This document shows, one piece after another, positions 34,801 through 40,935 of a stretch of 64,000 nt of DNA. Location: the NCBI GenBank assembly GCA_947184155.2, contig CAMXCT020002648.1:1-64000 (forward strand), given 5' to 3'. The notes below the pieces were generated by a model. It saw only the letters and a program-made list of their open reading frames with translations. It ran no database searches and was not told the origin of the DNA. The position numbers and the translations under genes were made by a program. Every line of letters starts with the position of its first letter. Position 1 is the first letter of the stretch. Source of the DNA: Cladocopium goreaui. Its lineage: Eukaryota > Sar > Dinophyceae > Suessiales > Symbiodiniaceae.

Positions 34801-37502
34801 CTCAGAATATGCGCTGGAAAAGTCCAACGTTCCGCGTAGCGTTCCCCTACTAAACTGGTTGTTGGTTGACCTACCACTCTGAAAAATATGAAAGTCGGTT
34901 GGGTGTATTATTTCCAATATATGGAAAAATAATCCAAATGTTCCAAACCACCAACCAGTAAAATTCAATAGTCTACACCACAATAACTCACCAACATGAA
35001 ATAGGGATGTTTAGGGATAGTTACCCCTACTACCTCTACTATCATTTGACGTACCGTTGTGGTGAGGCTGTTGCAATCTCTCCAGAACTTGTTAACGGGA
35101 ATGACACCTATGACTGACCCTGAATTTATGTAAAAAATGGTATTTACTCCATAATTTCAGCATGTTGACCATTGTTTATGGGTTACCTGAGGGTCAACAT
35201 ATAAATGGCTATGAGTCAAAACCCTGGCGCACTAGGTACCCCACAACAGATGGTTAATTGATGTTGATTCCCCCAAACATGGTGTATATATATATATAAT
35301 GTCAACCCCGGATTAATAAACCCCTAGGCTGTTTAATTGGGGGGGTACCATTTAAGTATTGGATTATGACTATTGGAGGAGTACCCCCCTAATTAATAAA
35401 CCATGGTTTATTAATCCGGGGTTGACATTATACATAATTTCATAGGTAACTTGACCCATACCCAAACAAATAATCCACTGGCGGGATGTTCCATGAACAG
35501 CAGTTTCAGGGTCTAAGCTGCGGTCCCACACCCTGATTATCAATGTTAAAGCGCAATAAATTGAGTCGTTGCATCATGCGATGCTAAAGCGGGTGTATAT
35601 ATATATATATTATAATATGTATAACTATGTATATACATATGTGTGTTCCTTACTGATATGTGATATATGTTGATATGTGGCTTTTTATCAAAATAGGGAT
35701 ACCCAAACAAAACAGCTGAGCAGTGTTCAAAACCCTCTGTCATTCCATGAAAAACCTGTTGTTTAGCAGGGGATTTGTCCGTAATATCATAATCCCCGAT
35801 ATATTGGATAGTATAATATCCCTAACCATCAAGCAACACGGCCTTTGAGCCCTGCTCCTGTGTGAATATCTTGTGGATATCATTTGGATATCATGAGATC
35901 ATCATTGTGTGTGTGGCTGATATCATGGGACATGGGTGTACCCTCTGGTAAACGTTTACATAGCTATTGAAAATCACCATTTTTAATGGGAAAATCTACT
36001 ATAAATCACCATTTTCAATAGCTTTTTGTATGTTTACCAGAGGGTACCTCCAAATCGCCCTGATTTGATACTCCAAAAAAAACGGATGGATTTCATCAAT
36101 TTCATCCATGAAATTAGCGTACGCAAAGATACGCAAAGTTGGCATCTGGGGTCTTTTTTCTGCATGCAGCTGAAGCACATTTCTTTGGCTTTTGGCACCT
36201 GCCACGATGTGCCACGATGTGCCAAAAAGTGATGGGCGTCTCTTTGAAACCAAAAAATGACTGCCAAGTATCCTCTGGTAAATTAACATAGCCCCTGCCA
36301 GATATCAGCTGAAACATCGGTTTCCAGTAAAAATTGTTTATTTTTTCAGGGTCGAACTGCGAATTTACCAGAGACACTCATAGGCGGCGTGCTCCATTTA
36401 GCCCCAGTTGCTAGTATACCCTCTAGGAAACTAGCATAGCCATGGAAAATCACCATTTTTTAAAGACGTAGGTAAATCAACCATAAATAGCAATTTTGCA
36501 TAGTTTTTGTATACCAGAGGGGAACCCATTACCAATAGATGGCTTCTGTTCATAGCTCAACCATAGTCCAGCGGCCAAAAAAGATGGTGATAGAGTCGCC
36601 CCTATTGGAGTGATTTGAGGTGTAAATCCTAATTTTCAGACAATATCGGTGAGAAGAGGATTTCGCTAATGATAATTGGGATAATCGAGATAATAGATGA
36701 TAATAGACATAGCTTGGACCATAATTAGCAACATGTTTATCCTAGATATGAAGATCTATCTGATATAGATATGATATACAGGTTTCTTAAAATCAGGGAA
36801 ACCCCAAGTTTCCATGGGTTTCAATACGAAGTTATTCATGGTCGTTCAGGACTTGGACGATTTGGGGTACCCCCATTTTAGGAACCCCCCATATCAAGTT
36901 GGTGATATATCCATATCACATATATATATATATATATATCCAAATATATATATATATATAATACATGTCCCATGTCATCACCTGATATCTCCATAATATC
37001 ATGCATTGATTCTTGAGATCAACGGCTTTTTTCGTCACGTCGGCTTGTCGTGACCGGGGGCGGAGCGCGCCTCCACCAGTTCCTTACACATGCCCACAGA
37101 CTGGGCACCTTGACCTGGTCCCAAAAGATCCAGGGGGCCATGAAGTCATATGGGCCAGGTTTATCCAGGAATTGGGGGGGTTTTAATAGTGGTTAATAGT
37201 GGTTAATAGTGGTTATTGATTCACTGATCAATGGGCTTCTGGTTGGTGGTTGACCTACCCGACCCCTCTGAAAAATCATGGAGTGAGTTCGTCAGTTGGG
37301 ATGATTTTCCATTCCCAACTAAATGGAAAAATCATACATGTTCCAAACCACCAACCAGCTTTTGTTATGGCAGTCTTCATAGGGAACATGATCAACCGTG
37401 GATCTTGTTGGATCTTGTTCAACTCCCATGGGATTGCTAAACTCGCCGTAACTCGCCTGGGAAAAAGAACGCCTTCTTGTAGGAGAAGCCATCAGAGCCT
37501 GC
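290..37502 (-). CDS. fabD: Malonyl-CoA:ACP transacylase (MCAT), 22 exons
   Basis: Transfers malonyl from CoA to acyl carrier protein in type II (plastid) fatty-acid synthesis. Twenty-two minus-strand exons join in phase to 942 nt, 313 residues plus stop. Motifs in order: FPGQGAQSVGM (13-24), GYDLL, SQPAIFVASM, GLSLGEY with nucleophile Ser101, KARGEAMQ (Arg126), GAFHTDFM (His213), PRIPVVSNVDA, KQVTSPVQ (Gln262) and FECGPGK (285-291), ending near KRIDKSLGL. This is the full catalytic domain; the transit peptide must lie in unresolved exons above 37.5 kb. Donors are 10 GC, 10 GT and 1 GA; all 21 acceptors are AG followed by G. Intron 9 (14.9 kb) holds a whole EF-hand gene. Identity comes from remembered family motifs; the splice model is inferred from phase. 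Confidence 0.9.
2092..2197. mobile_element. GGATCC inverted-repeat element (family 3)
   Basis: ACCCATGACGGATCCATGGT ... CACCATGGATCCTATGGGT; inner GGTAACATGGATCCCATC-type repeats. Confidence 0.85.
2576..2599 (-). CDS. fabD: MCAT exon 21, GPGK motif
   Basis: Encodes GFECGPGK, the ELGPGK-type signature. GC donor. The 458-nt intron above is mostly TA microsatellite. Confidence 0.88.
3058..3103 (-). CDS. fabD: MCAT exon 20, WETQMKDL
   Basis: Encodes QWETQMKDLADGREKP; spacing to the next block equals that of the family. GT donor. Confidence 0.85.
3156..3266. mobile_element. GTAAAACAATG-type inverted-repeat element, diverged
   Basis: ATGTGGGTAAAACAATGCCA ... TTTCACCCACATTA. Confidence 0.6.
4021..4124. 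mobile_element. CCCTCTGGT inverted-repeat element (family 1)
   Basis: TACCCTCTGGTGAACTAACA and its perfect complement at the other end; centre CCATTTTCAATGGG. In MCAT intron 19. Confidence 0.85.
5096..5130 (-). CDS. fabD: MCAT exon 19, QVTSPVQ
   Basis: Encodes ATLAKQVTSPVQ, including the conserved Gln262. GC donor. Confidence 0.9.
5641..5756. mobile_element. Family 1 element, GACCCTGGCAG centre
   Basis: TACCCTCTGGTAAATTAACA ... ending in its complement. MCAT intron 18. Confidence 0.85.
5811..5838 (-). CDS. fabD: MCAT exon 18, PHGDPETIK
   Basis: Encodes KPHGDPETIK. GC donor. The 581-nt intron above carries 11-bp tandem repeats (about 5905-5975). Confidence 0.86.
5905..5978. repeat. 11-bp tandem repeat TGGGATTTAAT
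   Basis: Six to seven imperfect copies in MCAT intron 17. Similar 11-bp arrays: TTCCTATGGTT (8302-8346) and GGTTAATAGTG (37183-37216). Confidence 0.8.
6420..6471 (-). CDS. fabD: MCAT exon 17, PRIPVVSNVDA
   Basis: Encodes VDLQTPRIPVVSNVDAK, a conserved strand. GT donor. Confidence 0.9.
6952..6988 (-). CDS. fabD: MCAT exon 16
   Basis: Encodes APAVEKLEEVLAS, the helix after the His motif. GT donor. Confidence 0.88.
7387..7440 (-). CDS. fabD: MCAT exon 15, catalytic His
   Basis: Encodes ARLAVPLAVAGAFHTDFM; His213 of GAFHT is the catalytic partner of Ser101. GT donor. Confidence 0.93.
8394..8453 (-). CDS. fabD: MCAT exon 14, VSGDKDAC
   Basis: Encodes VSGDKDACAKLAEIAKPEFK. GT donor, phase 0 at both ends. 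Confidence 0.9.
8583..8691. mobile_element. Family 1 element, CATCTGGTTATTT variant
   Basis: TACCCTCTGGTTATTTAACA ... TGTTAAATAACCAGATGGTA. Confidence 0.8.
9428..9568. mobile_element. GGTTGGTGGT inverted-repeat element (family 2)
   Basis: CTGGCTGGTGGTATACC ... CCAAACCACCAACCAG, inner CAGTTGGGATGAT. Confidence 0.75.
9674..9713 (-). CDS. fabD: MCAT exon 13, IQIANYLCKGNYT
   Basis: Encodes RIQIANYLCKGNYT, the conserved IAN-L block. GT donor. The 2.1-kb intron above holds one full and two partial inverted-repeat elements. Confidence 0.9.
10695..10802. mobile_element. Family 1 element
   Basis: TACCCTCTGGTAAACGTTTA ... TCATTACCAGAGGGTA. Two half copies lie nearby (about 10023-10060 and 10118-10190). 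Confidence 0.8.
11778..11838 (-). CDS. fabD: MCAT exon 12
   Basis: Encodes LDSAKTEELCAKVRELTGQ, matching the family's GLDS-K-LC block. GC donor. Confidence 0.9.
12172..12266. mobile_element. Family 3 element
   Basis: CCCATAGGATCCATGGTGCT ... ACATGGATCCTATGGGTA. Confidence 0.85.
12922..13030. mobile_element. Family 1 element, CATCTGGT variant
   Basis: TACCATCTGGTCATGACTAA ... AATAATCAGAGGGTA. Confidence 0.75.
13169..13274. mobile_element. Family 2 element
   Basis: ACTGGTTGGTGGTGCAATAA ... CCAAACCACCAACCAGT. Confidence 0.85.
13563..13619 (-). CDS. fabD: MCAT exon 11
   Basis: Encodes GEAMQAAADAAASGMVSVVG. Acceptor CAG|GC, GC donor. First taken for a phosphoglycerate kinase piece, rejected once the neighbours were read. 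Confidence 0.92.
   Translation of the reverse strand, partial: ARRCKQLQMRRPLAWSAW
14350..14460. mobile_element. Family 2 element, diverged
   Basis: TTTGGTGGTTTCAACCCC ... TTCCAAACCACCAAGCAA. Confidence 0.65.
14615..14650 (-). CDS. fabD: MCAT exon 10, FEDGVKVTKAR
   Basis: Encodes SFEDGVKVTKARG with the conserved Arg126. Resumes MCAT in exact phase after the nested gene. GC donor. Confidence 0.9.
15513..15641 (-). CDS. CREC-like terminal exon, tentative
   Basis: Encodes GQLKDYAAPREKGSDALAAR and on to a TAG stop at 15513. Other donors in exon 16 would give earlier stops, so the C-terminus is uncertain. No ER-retrieval tail is seen. Confidence 0.35.
   Translation of the reverse strand, partial: GQLKDYAAPREKGSDALAARARASDFMIWMWVKMEDLANHRC
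15513..28937 (-). CDS. Six-EF-hand secretory-pathway protein (CREC-like), nested gene
   Basis: Probable Ca2+-binding protein of the ER or secretory pathway, resembling reticulocalbin/calumenin, which also have a signal peptide and six EF-hands. The rebuilt protein is 396 residues over 17 exons (one uncertain). A signal peptide (MSFAAVLLLALA) is followed by a Pro-rich stretch. EF-hand loops lie at about 80-91, 148-159, 190-201, 223-234, 257-268 and 291-302. Loop 5 loses its first Asp in the model with a normal donor. Exon phases agree almost throughout. The whole gene lies in MCAT intron 9 on the same strand. HDIEL (308-312) recalls the ER signal HDEL but is internal. The C-terminal part after 312 is unfamiliar and may be mis-spliced. 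Confidence 0.75.
16188..16240 (-). CDS. CREC-like exon 16, tentative
   Basis: Encodes ERRMVVPPNCDQQQRLRE in phase with exon 15. GT donor. All three frames are open here. Confidence 0.4.
16300..16411. mobile_element. Family 2 element
   Basis: ACTGGTTGGTGGTGCAATAA ... CCAAACCACCAACCAG. Confidence 0.85.
16759..16867. mobile_element. Family 1 element, GACCCTG centre
   Basis: TACCCTCTGGTAAATTAACG ... TTAATTTACCAGAGGGTA. Confidence 0.8.
17257..17362 (-). CDS. CREC-like exon 15
   Basis: Encodes ELADAWHDIELSGVQLPLK and GIIVRALGEHEAPGTG. The first Glu completes EF-hand 6. GT donor. Confidence 0.65.
18084..18131 (-). CDS. CREC-like exon 14, EF-hand 6
   Basis: Encodes ILIMADKDEDGEATFQ; the next exon gives the final Glu. 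GC donor after CAG. The acceptor is AG|A, an exception. Confidence 0.8.
18597..18679 (-). CDS. CREC-like exon 13, EF-hand 5
   Basis: Encodes NGDGFIDMHELKMWEGG then YFFLEDAIDK; the loop xxNGDGFIDMHE has its Glu. GT donor. The 1.4-kb intron above holds an inverted-repeat element (18793-18894) and TA/GA microsatellites. Confidence 0.85.
18793..18894. mobile_element. Family 1 element
   Basis: CCCTCTGGTAAACTAACATA ... TTAAATTACCAGAGGGTA, inside the CREC-like gene. Confidence 0.85.
20057..20129 (-). CDS. CREC-like exon 12, acidic linker
   Basis: Encodes EFWYDYLRPEEDHEEEPYE and on; the first Glu is position 12 of loop 4. The 3' edge is uncertain. A GC donor here (phase 1) gives TGR before NGDGF. 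Reading on to 20024 gives RRIRWSMATLDG, a better EF-hand 5 but with no recognised donor. Confidence 0.65.
20606..20626 (-). CDS. CREC-like exon 11, 21-nt microexon
   Basis: Encodes DGKLNQK, the middle of loop 4 (DLDK|DGKLNQK|E). GC donor. Loop 4 is therefore cut by two introns. Confidence 0.75.
20767..20877. mobile_element. Family 1 element
   Basis: TACCCTCTGGTAAACTTAAA ... TATGTTTACCGGAGGCTA. Confidence 0.75.
21022..21072 (-). CDS. CREC-like exon 10, EF-hand 4 start
   Basis: Encodes VMEAEAKSVMESKDLDK. DLDK opens loop 4, as in loop 2. GC donor. Confidence 0.75.
21175..21283. mobile_element. GTAAAACAATG-type inverted-repeat element
   Basis: GTGGGCAAAACAATGTCATA ... GATGGCATTGTTTTGCCCA. Confidence 0.7.
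21543..21652. mobile_element. GGAGGTTTCCTAA inverted-repeat element (family 6)
   Basis: TGGAGGTTTCCTAAACTGGG ... TTTTAGGAAACCTCCA, flanked by TA repeats. Related copies: 24641-24746, 36780-36892, 49558-49670, 54142-54256. Confidence 0.8.
22416..22442 (-). CDS. CREC-like exon 9, 27-nt microexon
   Basis: Encodes ELVNMYGHG, supplying loop position 12 (Glu). GT donor. Confidence 0.65.
23425..23475 (-). CDS. CREC-like exon 8, EF-hand 3
   Basis: Encodes EKFKIADADGNGKLEGE; the final Glu of the loop comes from the next exon. GC donor. Confidence 0.85.
23522..23590. mobile_element. Family 3 element, short
   Basis: CCCATAGGATCCATGTATGC ... CATACATGGATCC, in a CREC-like intron. Confidence 0.75.
24218..24326. 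mobile_element. Family 1 element, diverged
   Basis: TACTCTCTGGTAATTCAACA ... TTAGTTTACCAGAGGTTA. Confidence 0.7.
24394..24448 (-). CDS. CREC-like exon 7
   Basis: Encodes AWDIDGFPQELERVRNLEK, a linker helix before EF-hand 3. GC donor. Confidence 0.7.
24996..25114. mobile_element. Family 1 element
   Basis: TACCCTCTGGTAAACTAACA ... TTAGTTTACCAGAGGGTA. Confidence 0.8.
25183..25223 (-). CDS. CREC-like exon 6, EF-hand 2 second half
   Basis: Encodes DGTLSREEVEKNLA, finishing loop DLDK|DGTLSREE. GA donor by phase. The 1.8-kb intron above contains the alien AT-rich segment. Confidence 0.75.
25880..26400. other. T/G-skewed segment with spaced repeats
   Basis: The plus strand is nearly free of C and poor in A. 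Two copies of a block beginning GTTCAATGTTTCTTCCTT start near 26038 and 26229, about 191 bp apart. No coding frame is convincing. It belongs to the alien segment. Confidence 0.55.
26422..26910 (-). CDS. Alien AT-rich reading frame with one in-frame TAA
   Basis: From ATG at 26910 to TAA at 26422 there are 163 codons in one frame, broken only by TAA at 26733-26731. The N-terminal 59 residues are acidic (FGSESEDEHECDR). The rest (WWFKVIDRLKNDQG, WDAMSINQTLLALAIDELIL, EHWWDGIGKWKA) looks like folded protein. Codons are A/T-ending, unlike the GC-rich dinoflagellate exons. An ATG at 26658 could start the second part (78 residues) alone. I recognise no family. It may be a decayed gene, two ORFs, or a gene from a source reading TAA as sense; viral or mobile-element origin is a guess. 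Confidence 0.45.
27016..27084 (-). CDS. CREC-like exon 5, EF-hand 2 first half
   Basis: Encodes HYREEIERAMYEKASEELDL then DK; DLDK opens EF loop 2, completed by the next exon's DGTLSREE. GT donor. Confidence 0.8.
27421..27524. mobile_element. Family 1 element abutting an exon
   Basis: TACCCTCTGGTAATTTAACA ... TTAAATTACCAGAGGGTA. On the minus strand the candidate exon 27619-27527 ends three bases before it. Confidence 0.85.
27527..27619 (-). CDS. CREC-like exon 4, frame uncertain
   Basis: Phase-0 reading gives FARFLNGWTSWMEGFDLW and ends exactly where an inverted-repeat element begins (donor GTTACC). A second frame, LRPISEWLDQLDGG, is as protein-like and would need a GA donor in exon 3. Exon call moderate, frame undecided. 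Confidence 0.4.
27718..27790 (-). CDS. CREC-like exon 3, EF-hand 1
   Basis: Encodes YIFIQADHNEDGKLSKPD with loop DHNEDGKLSKPD: D, N, D, G and final D in place. GT donor. The intron below is only 98 nt. Confidence 0.7.
28291..28354 (-). CDS. CREC-like exon 2
   Basis: Encodes RSELVQHQRPYETRFVVPEP, the only frame that matches exon 1 in phase. GC donor. The 429-nt intron above carries a 10-bp tandem repeat. Confidence 0.6.
28497..28567. repeat. 10-bp tandem repeat GTTAACCATA
   Basis: Seven copies in CREC-like intron 1, preceded by an ATAGATCATG repeat. Confidence 0.9.
28784..28937 (-). CDS. CREC-like exon 1, signal peptide
   Basis: ATG then SFAAVLLLALAKSGVASP, a good signal peptide, followed by a Pro/Val/Gln-rich linker and acidic GSDEEEL. 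The start was chosen because it opens a hydrophobic N-terminus. GT donor. A Gly/Ala or Arg-rich alternative frame was rejected. Confidence 0.75.
29392..29493. mobile_element. Family 1 element, TTATTTAAC variant
   Basis: TACCATCTGGTTATTTAACA ... TGTTAAATAACCAGAGGT, just inside MCAT intron 9. Confidence 0.8.
29545..29571 (-). CDS. fabD: MCAT exon 9, ALSFAGALS
   Basis: Encodes SALSFAGALS, following GLSLGEY as in the family. Its GT donor opens the 14894-nt intron 29544-14651 that contains the EF-hand gene; the split serine codon (A + GT) is completed by the exon at 14650. A second frame across this GC-rich block is also open. Confidence 0.85.
29811..29838 (-). CDS. fabD: MCAT exon 8, nucleophile elbow
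   Basis: Encodes AMGLSLGEY; the GLSLG serine (Ser101) is the catalytic nucleophile. GC donor. Confidence 0.92.
30113..30172 (-). CDS. fabD: MCAT exon 7
   Basis: Encodes AAVEKLRAEGGAADIEDATV, in phase with its neighbours. GT donor. Confidence 0.88.
30580..30692. mobile_element. Family 1 element, mismatched ends
   Basis: TACCCTCTGGTAATTTAACA on the left but ACGTTTACCAGGCCGGGTA on the right; the same CCGG-type right end recurs near 34729 and 48013. Confidence 0.75.
31146..31312. repeat. 10-bp tandem repeat ATCTATATAC
   Basis: About 15 near-perfect copies of TCTATATACA in MCAT intron 6. Confidence 0.9.
31980..32106. mobile_element. Family 2 element
   Basis: CTGGTTGGTGGTATACC ... CCAGTCACCAACCAG. 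Confidence 0.75.
32190..32240 (-). CDS. fabD: MCAT exon 6, SQPAIFVASM
   Basis: Encodes ELDRTAVSQPAIFVASM, a strongly conserved MCAT block. GT donor. The 2.0-kb intron below contains a 10-bp tandem repeat and two inverted-repeat elements. Confidence 0.92.
32295..32372. mobile_element. Family 3 fragment
   Basis: GATGGGATCCATGG ... AGCAGCACCGTTAGGATCCG with a TA-rich centre. Confidence 0.55.
33078..33181. mobile_element. Family 1 element
   Basis: Near-perfect TACCCTCTGGTAATTTAACA inverted repeat. Confidence 0.85.
33338..33552. mobile_element. Family 2 element interrupted by a GGATCC element
   Basis: AACTGGTTGGTGGTGCAATT ... CACCAAGCAG, with a complete GGATCC element (about 33400-33506) inside it. 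Confidence 0.8.
33988..34028 (-). CDS. fabD: MCAT exon 5, GYDLL segment
   Basis: Encodes GYDLLDCCINGPKE. The donor is best read as GA (GAG repeated at both exon edges), a type known from dinoflagellates. Confidence 0.85.
34613..34729. mobile_element. Family 1 element, CCGG right end
   Basis: TACCCTCTGGTTATGTCAAA ... GTTTACCAGGCCGGGTA. Confidence 0.75.
34775..34800 (-). CDS. fabD: MCAT exon 4
   Basis: Encodes FETASDIVG, joining MCAT exons 3 and 5 in phase as AKEMFETASDIVGYDLL. GC donor. Confidence 0.8.
34855..34963. mobile_element. Family 2 element
   Basis: CTGGTTGTTGGTTGACC ... CCAAACCACCAACCAG. Confidence 0.75.
35297..35431. mobile_element. CCCCGGATTAATAAACC inverted-repeat element (family 7)
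   Basis: AATGTCAACCCCGGATTAAT ... ATTAATCCGGGGTTGACATT. A second copy lies at 53459-53590, bordered by TA repeats. Confidence 0.85.
35939..36046. mobile_element. Family 1 element
   Basis: TACCCTCTGGTAAACGTTTA ... TATGTTTACCAGAGGGTA. Confidence 0.8.
36179..36198 (-). CDS. fabD: MCAT exon 3, 20-nt microexon
   Basis: Encodes VPKAKE plus part of Met; fills exactly the residues the family has between GMxKE and the next helix. GT donor. The 872-nt intron above and the 1.4-kb intron below hold several inverted-repeat elements. Confidence 0.7.
36268..36523. mobile_element. Two degenerate family 1 elements in a row
   Basis: 36268-36374 (TATCCTCTGGTAAATTAACA ... AATTTACCAGAGAC) and 36416-36523 (TACCCTCTAGGAAACTAGCA ... 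TATACCAGAGGGGA). Confidence 0.6.
37071..37114 (-). CDS. fabD: MCAT exon 2, GQGAQ motif
   Basis: Encodes GQGAQSVGMCKELVE, the N-terminal signature. Acceptor CAG|GT, GC donor after GAG. Confidence 0.88.
37238..37359. mobile_element. Family 2 element
   Basis: CTGGTTGGTGGTTGACC ... CCAAACCACCAACCAG, inside the 342-nt MCAT intron 1. Confidence 0.85.
37457..37502 (-). CDS. fabD: MCAT exon 1 of those resolved
   Basis: Reads GSDGFSYKKAFFFPG and leads into the GQGAQ motif. GC donor. The preceding AG|G means it is probably not the first exon. The 342-nt intron below it holds an inverted-repeat element (37238-37359) and 11-bp repeats. Confidence 0.8.
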
Positions 37503-37743
37503 CTTGGTGTTTAGCAAACGCAGCCTAAATCCGAACATTGAGAGACCGTCACAGCTAGGAAGTGCTTGGTAAACCGCCCTTGCCACTGATGACTAACCGA
37601 GCGGGATGGTGCTCTTCTCGTGCACGGGCTTTCTCGGAGAGAAGGGGAAAAGACCATTTTTCACAAATCATGGGTTTTTCAGTTCCACATATTAAAAAAA
37701 ACGCACAAAGTAGGGAGATTGAAAGTTTCCCTTCAATCAATTT

Positions 37744-37834
37744 CCCATAGGATCCATGTATGCTATATATGGTAACATTTACCATCAATATATCCCCAAT
37801 GTTAGAATATATACCATACATGGATCCTATGGGT
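37744..37834. mobile_element. Family 3 element
   Basis: CCCATAGGATCCATGTATGC ... CATACATGGATCCTATGGG. Confidence 0.85.
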
Positions 37835-39341
37835 TTGGGTTGCTCCTTTTTGTTATCTTCATGCTCTCTTTTCAGAGCGCGTGGACCGTCAGACAGTTTT
37901 TGACCGTCAGCGAGGCAACTGCCAACGATTTTCATCCGGCGCCACGGTGACTGATACGGAACATCAAACGTGGCAACGGAGAATCCCCGTTGCCTACCCA
38001 ACCTGGTTATGACGTTCACAGTTCGCCATGGGATTTCGATGACCCATAGTTAAATAGATGGTTTACCGAACTTAAAAATGGGTGGATTTTCCATGGCGAA
38101 CTGTTAGTCATAACCAGATGGTAAATGGAGGGTTGAGTGGGAAAATCATCGAACTAAATGGCGGAATTTCCATTGCCAATTTTTGATTCCCGGAGGGTAC
38201 AATTTGGAAAAACGATAAATAATGATAGTAAAAGGATGATTTTACGTTTTGCCAATAGTAAAGGAAAAATAATGATAGTAATTATAATGAAATAATGATG
38301 ATTTTCTGCACTCCATTTTTTTTTATCGTTCATGGAAATCAGTTTTTGTTCGGTGAGATCACGATGAAATGATTCAGCCGCCAGATCGCTCGAATCAGAT
38401 CCTCTTAAGATCATCGAGAGCAACTGGGATAGCAAGAAGAGAAGATATCCACATTGTTAAGAAGCAGGTCTCAGTCAAAACTCTGGTAACATGGTGAACA
38501 CCAAAATAGTTGGTATATGGATTTTCATCCCCTCCGTTTATATGGGACAAATGGATACAAATGGTCTTGATCCATCCCCAACTTCTGGTGTCGCACCAAA
38601 CTAGCGTTGATCTGACATAGCAATTGTTCTCATTGGATCGGTTGAAGGGAAAAACCAAACCGGAAAACTCCACATTTGCTGGGAAAAAAACAACAAAAAA
38701 AACATGGTTTCCGGTGAAGATTTTCCCTTAAACCCATCGATGTTAACATCAGTTCCACAAGTCTATGATAAACATGTACCCAACGGCGGCTAATGAGAAC
38801 ATCGAAAGGATTGGGTGCTTATCATCTGTGTTTTGTGGGTTCCCAAAACATAGTAGCAGAAATGTGCTAGAGTTGATCATGTGTTCTCATCTAGTCATTA
38901 TATGCTTCATACCTGTAGATGTATACAGATCCCATAGGTTTGTCTGGAAATAGGGTCCCCAAAAATCAAGACTACTTAATCATCATGTTCGCTGCTAACA
39001 TTCCATTTTGGGGTGTACTCCATTTTCAGACACTTTAATATTAATAGTGTATACAGAATATAATAATCTATTATAATCTATTATAATCTAGCATGACAAG
39101 AGGAGATCCGCCGTTGTAGAATATGTTTCTGCTAAATCTAGATTCTTAGATCTGCCAAGCATTGTTCCGGTGAGGTCGCAGGTCGCTATAAACTAGCCAC
39201 ATGGATCCACATGAAGTTATATACATAATGTATAATGTATAATGCTTAATGTACAATGTATATATGAACACTGTAACCATTTGGACACATTTATAACCAT
39301 TATATTATATAATGTTGTCTAGCCAATAGTGATATCTTGTC

Positions 39342-39572
39342 AATAGTAGAAACATTTTTCTGCAACTCCAATTTTTCTCCAATACTAAAAGTCAATTAGC
39401 TCCATTTACTTTTAGTATTGCCAAAAGAGTCATGTTCAGACCTTGTCCAGAGGGCATGGCCAATAGTGGACCCAACATGGCAATAGTGGAAACTTTTTTC
39501 CCAACTCCAATTTTTCCCCAATACTAAAAGTCAATTAGCTCTATTTACTTTTAGTATTGCCAAAAGAGTCAA
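39342..39572. repeat. Direct repeat of about 140-bp period
   Basis: Two copies of a block with CCAATACTAAAAGTCAATTA and TTTACTTTTAGTATTGCCAA, itself an inverted repeat; a third partial copy (39758-39798) borders the poly-acidic block. Confidence 0.75.
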
Positions 39573-39795
39573 GTAAAGCAAATCCTTTTCAAAGCAGCCT
39601 TCACTTTTGATTAGCAAAAGCTTAGATTCCAGAAATCTGATCCAATTACCAAAAAGCTGATTTCCTTATAAAACCCTTATTAAAAAAAGGAAGAAAACAG
39701 TTCCACAAAGGGTACCCCCTTTGCAAGCCCCAGAATAGCAATAACAAACCTGCACCAGGCATGGCAATAGTGGAAACTTTTTTCCGCAACTCCAA

Positions 39796-39930
39796 TTTTG
39801 TTGTCCTCCTTCTCCTTCTCCTTCTTCTCCTTCTTCTCCTCCTCCTCCTCGTCCTCCTCCTTCGCCTCCACCACCTCTGCCCCCACTTCCATGTCCACTT
39901 CTGCCTTGCCAACTCTTCGCCAATCTCTTC
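39796..39930 (-). other. Exon-like purine-rich block, Glu/Lys-rich
   Basis: Minus-strand frame VDMEVGAEVVEAKEEDEEEE then a Lys/Glu run; two other frames are also open because GAG/AAG dominates. It may be an exon of the MCAT 5' part or a separate gene. Confidence 0.35.
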
Positions 39931-40164
39931 GCCAACTTCTGCGCGCAGTGGGCACTGCTGGACATGGAGAATCTATCAGATACATATCATGATCCCAGCT
40001 ATAAGGTTCCAAAAAATTACTATTGGAATGCTGACCCCCCCTATTTTTCTAAAAAAAATATATATTTAGGGGGGGGTTACTATTAGGCAGCCTACATTAT
40101 ATATATATATATATATTATGAACATTTGGAACCACGTATTCATAATGTCTTTGACAATCCTGGA

Positions 40165-40250
40165 TATCTTCTCCACAGGGTGCGGAAGATCGCCGATCCA
40201 CAGCTGCTTTGGAAGGTCCACTCCGGAGCTACATGCCTCACTTAACCCTT
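40165..40250 (-). other. Exon-like block upstream of MCAT
   Basis: Minus-strand frame GVDLPKQLWIGDLPHPVEK with a CAG acceptor inside. Could be a 5' exon of MCAT; not linked by phase. The rest of 37503-42005 holds inverted-repeat elements and no clear exons, though weaker frames exist near 37.6 and 38.4 kb. Confidence 0.3.
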
Positions 40251-40385
40251 TGGTTTGGATATGGATAGCTCAGGTCAATTCTGGCAGAATCAATGGCTTT
40301 TGAATGAAAAAAGTGATGGACAAATCGCGGGAAAACTCTACAGTAGCCATATGGAGCAAAACTCCATGGACTGCAAAACCTGGAT

Positions 40386-40497
40386 TACCATCTGGTTCTG
40401 ACTTACATAGCCATGGTATAGATGGCACATTTATAGATGGTTTACCGAACTTAAAAATGGTGATTTTCCATGGCTATGTTAAATAACCAGGTAGTAT
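40386..40497. mobile_element. Family 1 element, CATCTGGT variant
   Basis: TACCATCTGGTTCTGACTTA ... GTTAAATAACCAGGTAGTA. Confidence 0.7.
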
Positions 40498-40935
40498 GTC
40501 AGAATTCACCAAATACCTGCAAACTTCGGTCACAACTCGAGATAGTTATCCTCCCTGTCGTCCAATTCCCATGCTTGAATTACAGCCGTGACATCGCATT
40601 TTTCATTGCTTTTCATTGGACAACTTGCAGGATGCTGGTCTCTTGACAACATCTGGGTGATGTTGTCCTCGCATTATGGTACATTGGTACATGATGAGTG
40701 AAACAAACACCCGAAGCAAAACCCTGCACGGTCCACGACAAGTTTGCCTTGGAGAGTTGGACATGCACTGAAAAGATCTAAAGCTCATGGCCTTCAATAG
40801 GTTGCCAACAACACCCCCACCAATGGTCCTATTCTTCTTGGAGTCTCGGTTCATCGGGCATTTTTGGTTCGGTTGGTATCCAAACTTTTTATAGGGAAGT
40901 CTCCACTGGTTTTCCCAACTTTTCTTCAAACTCTC

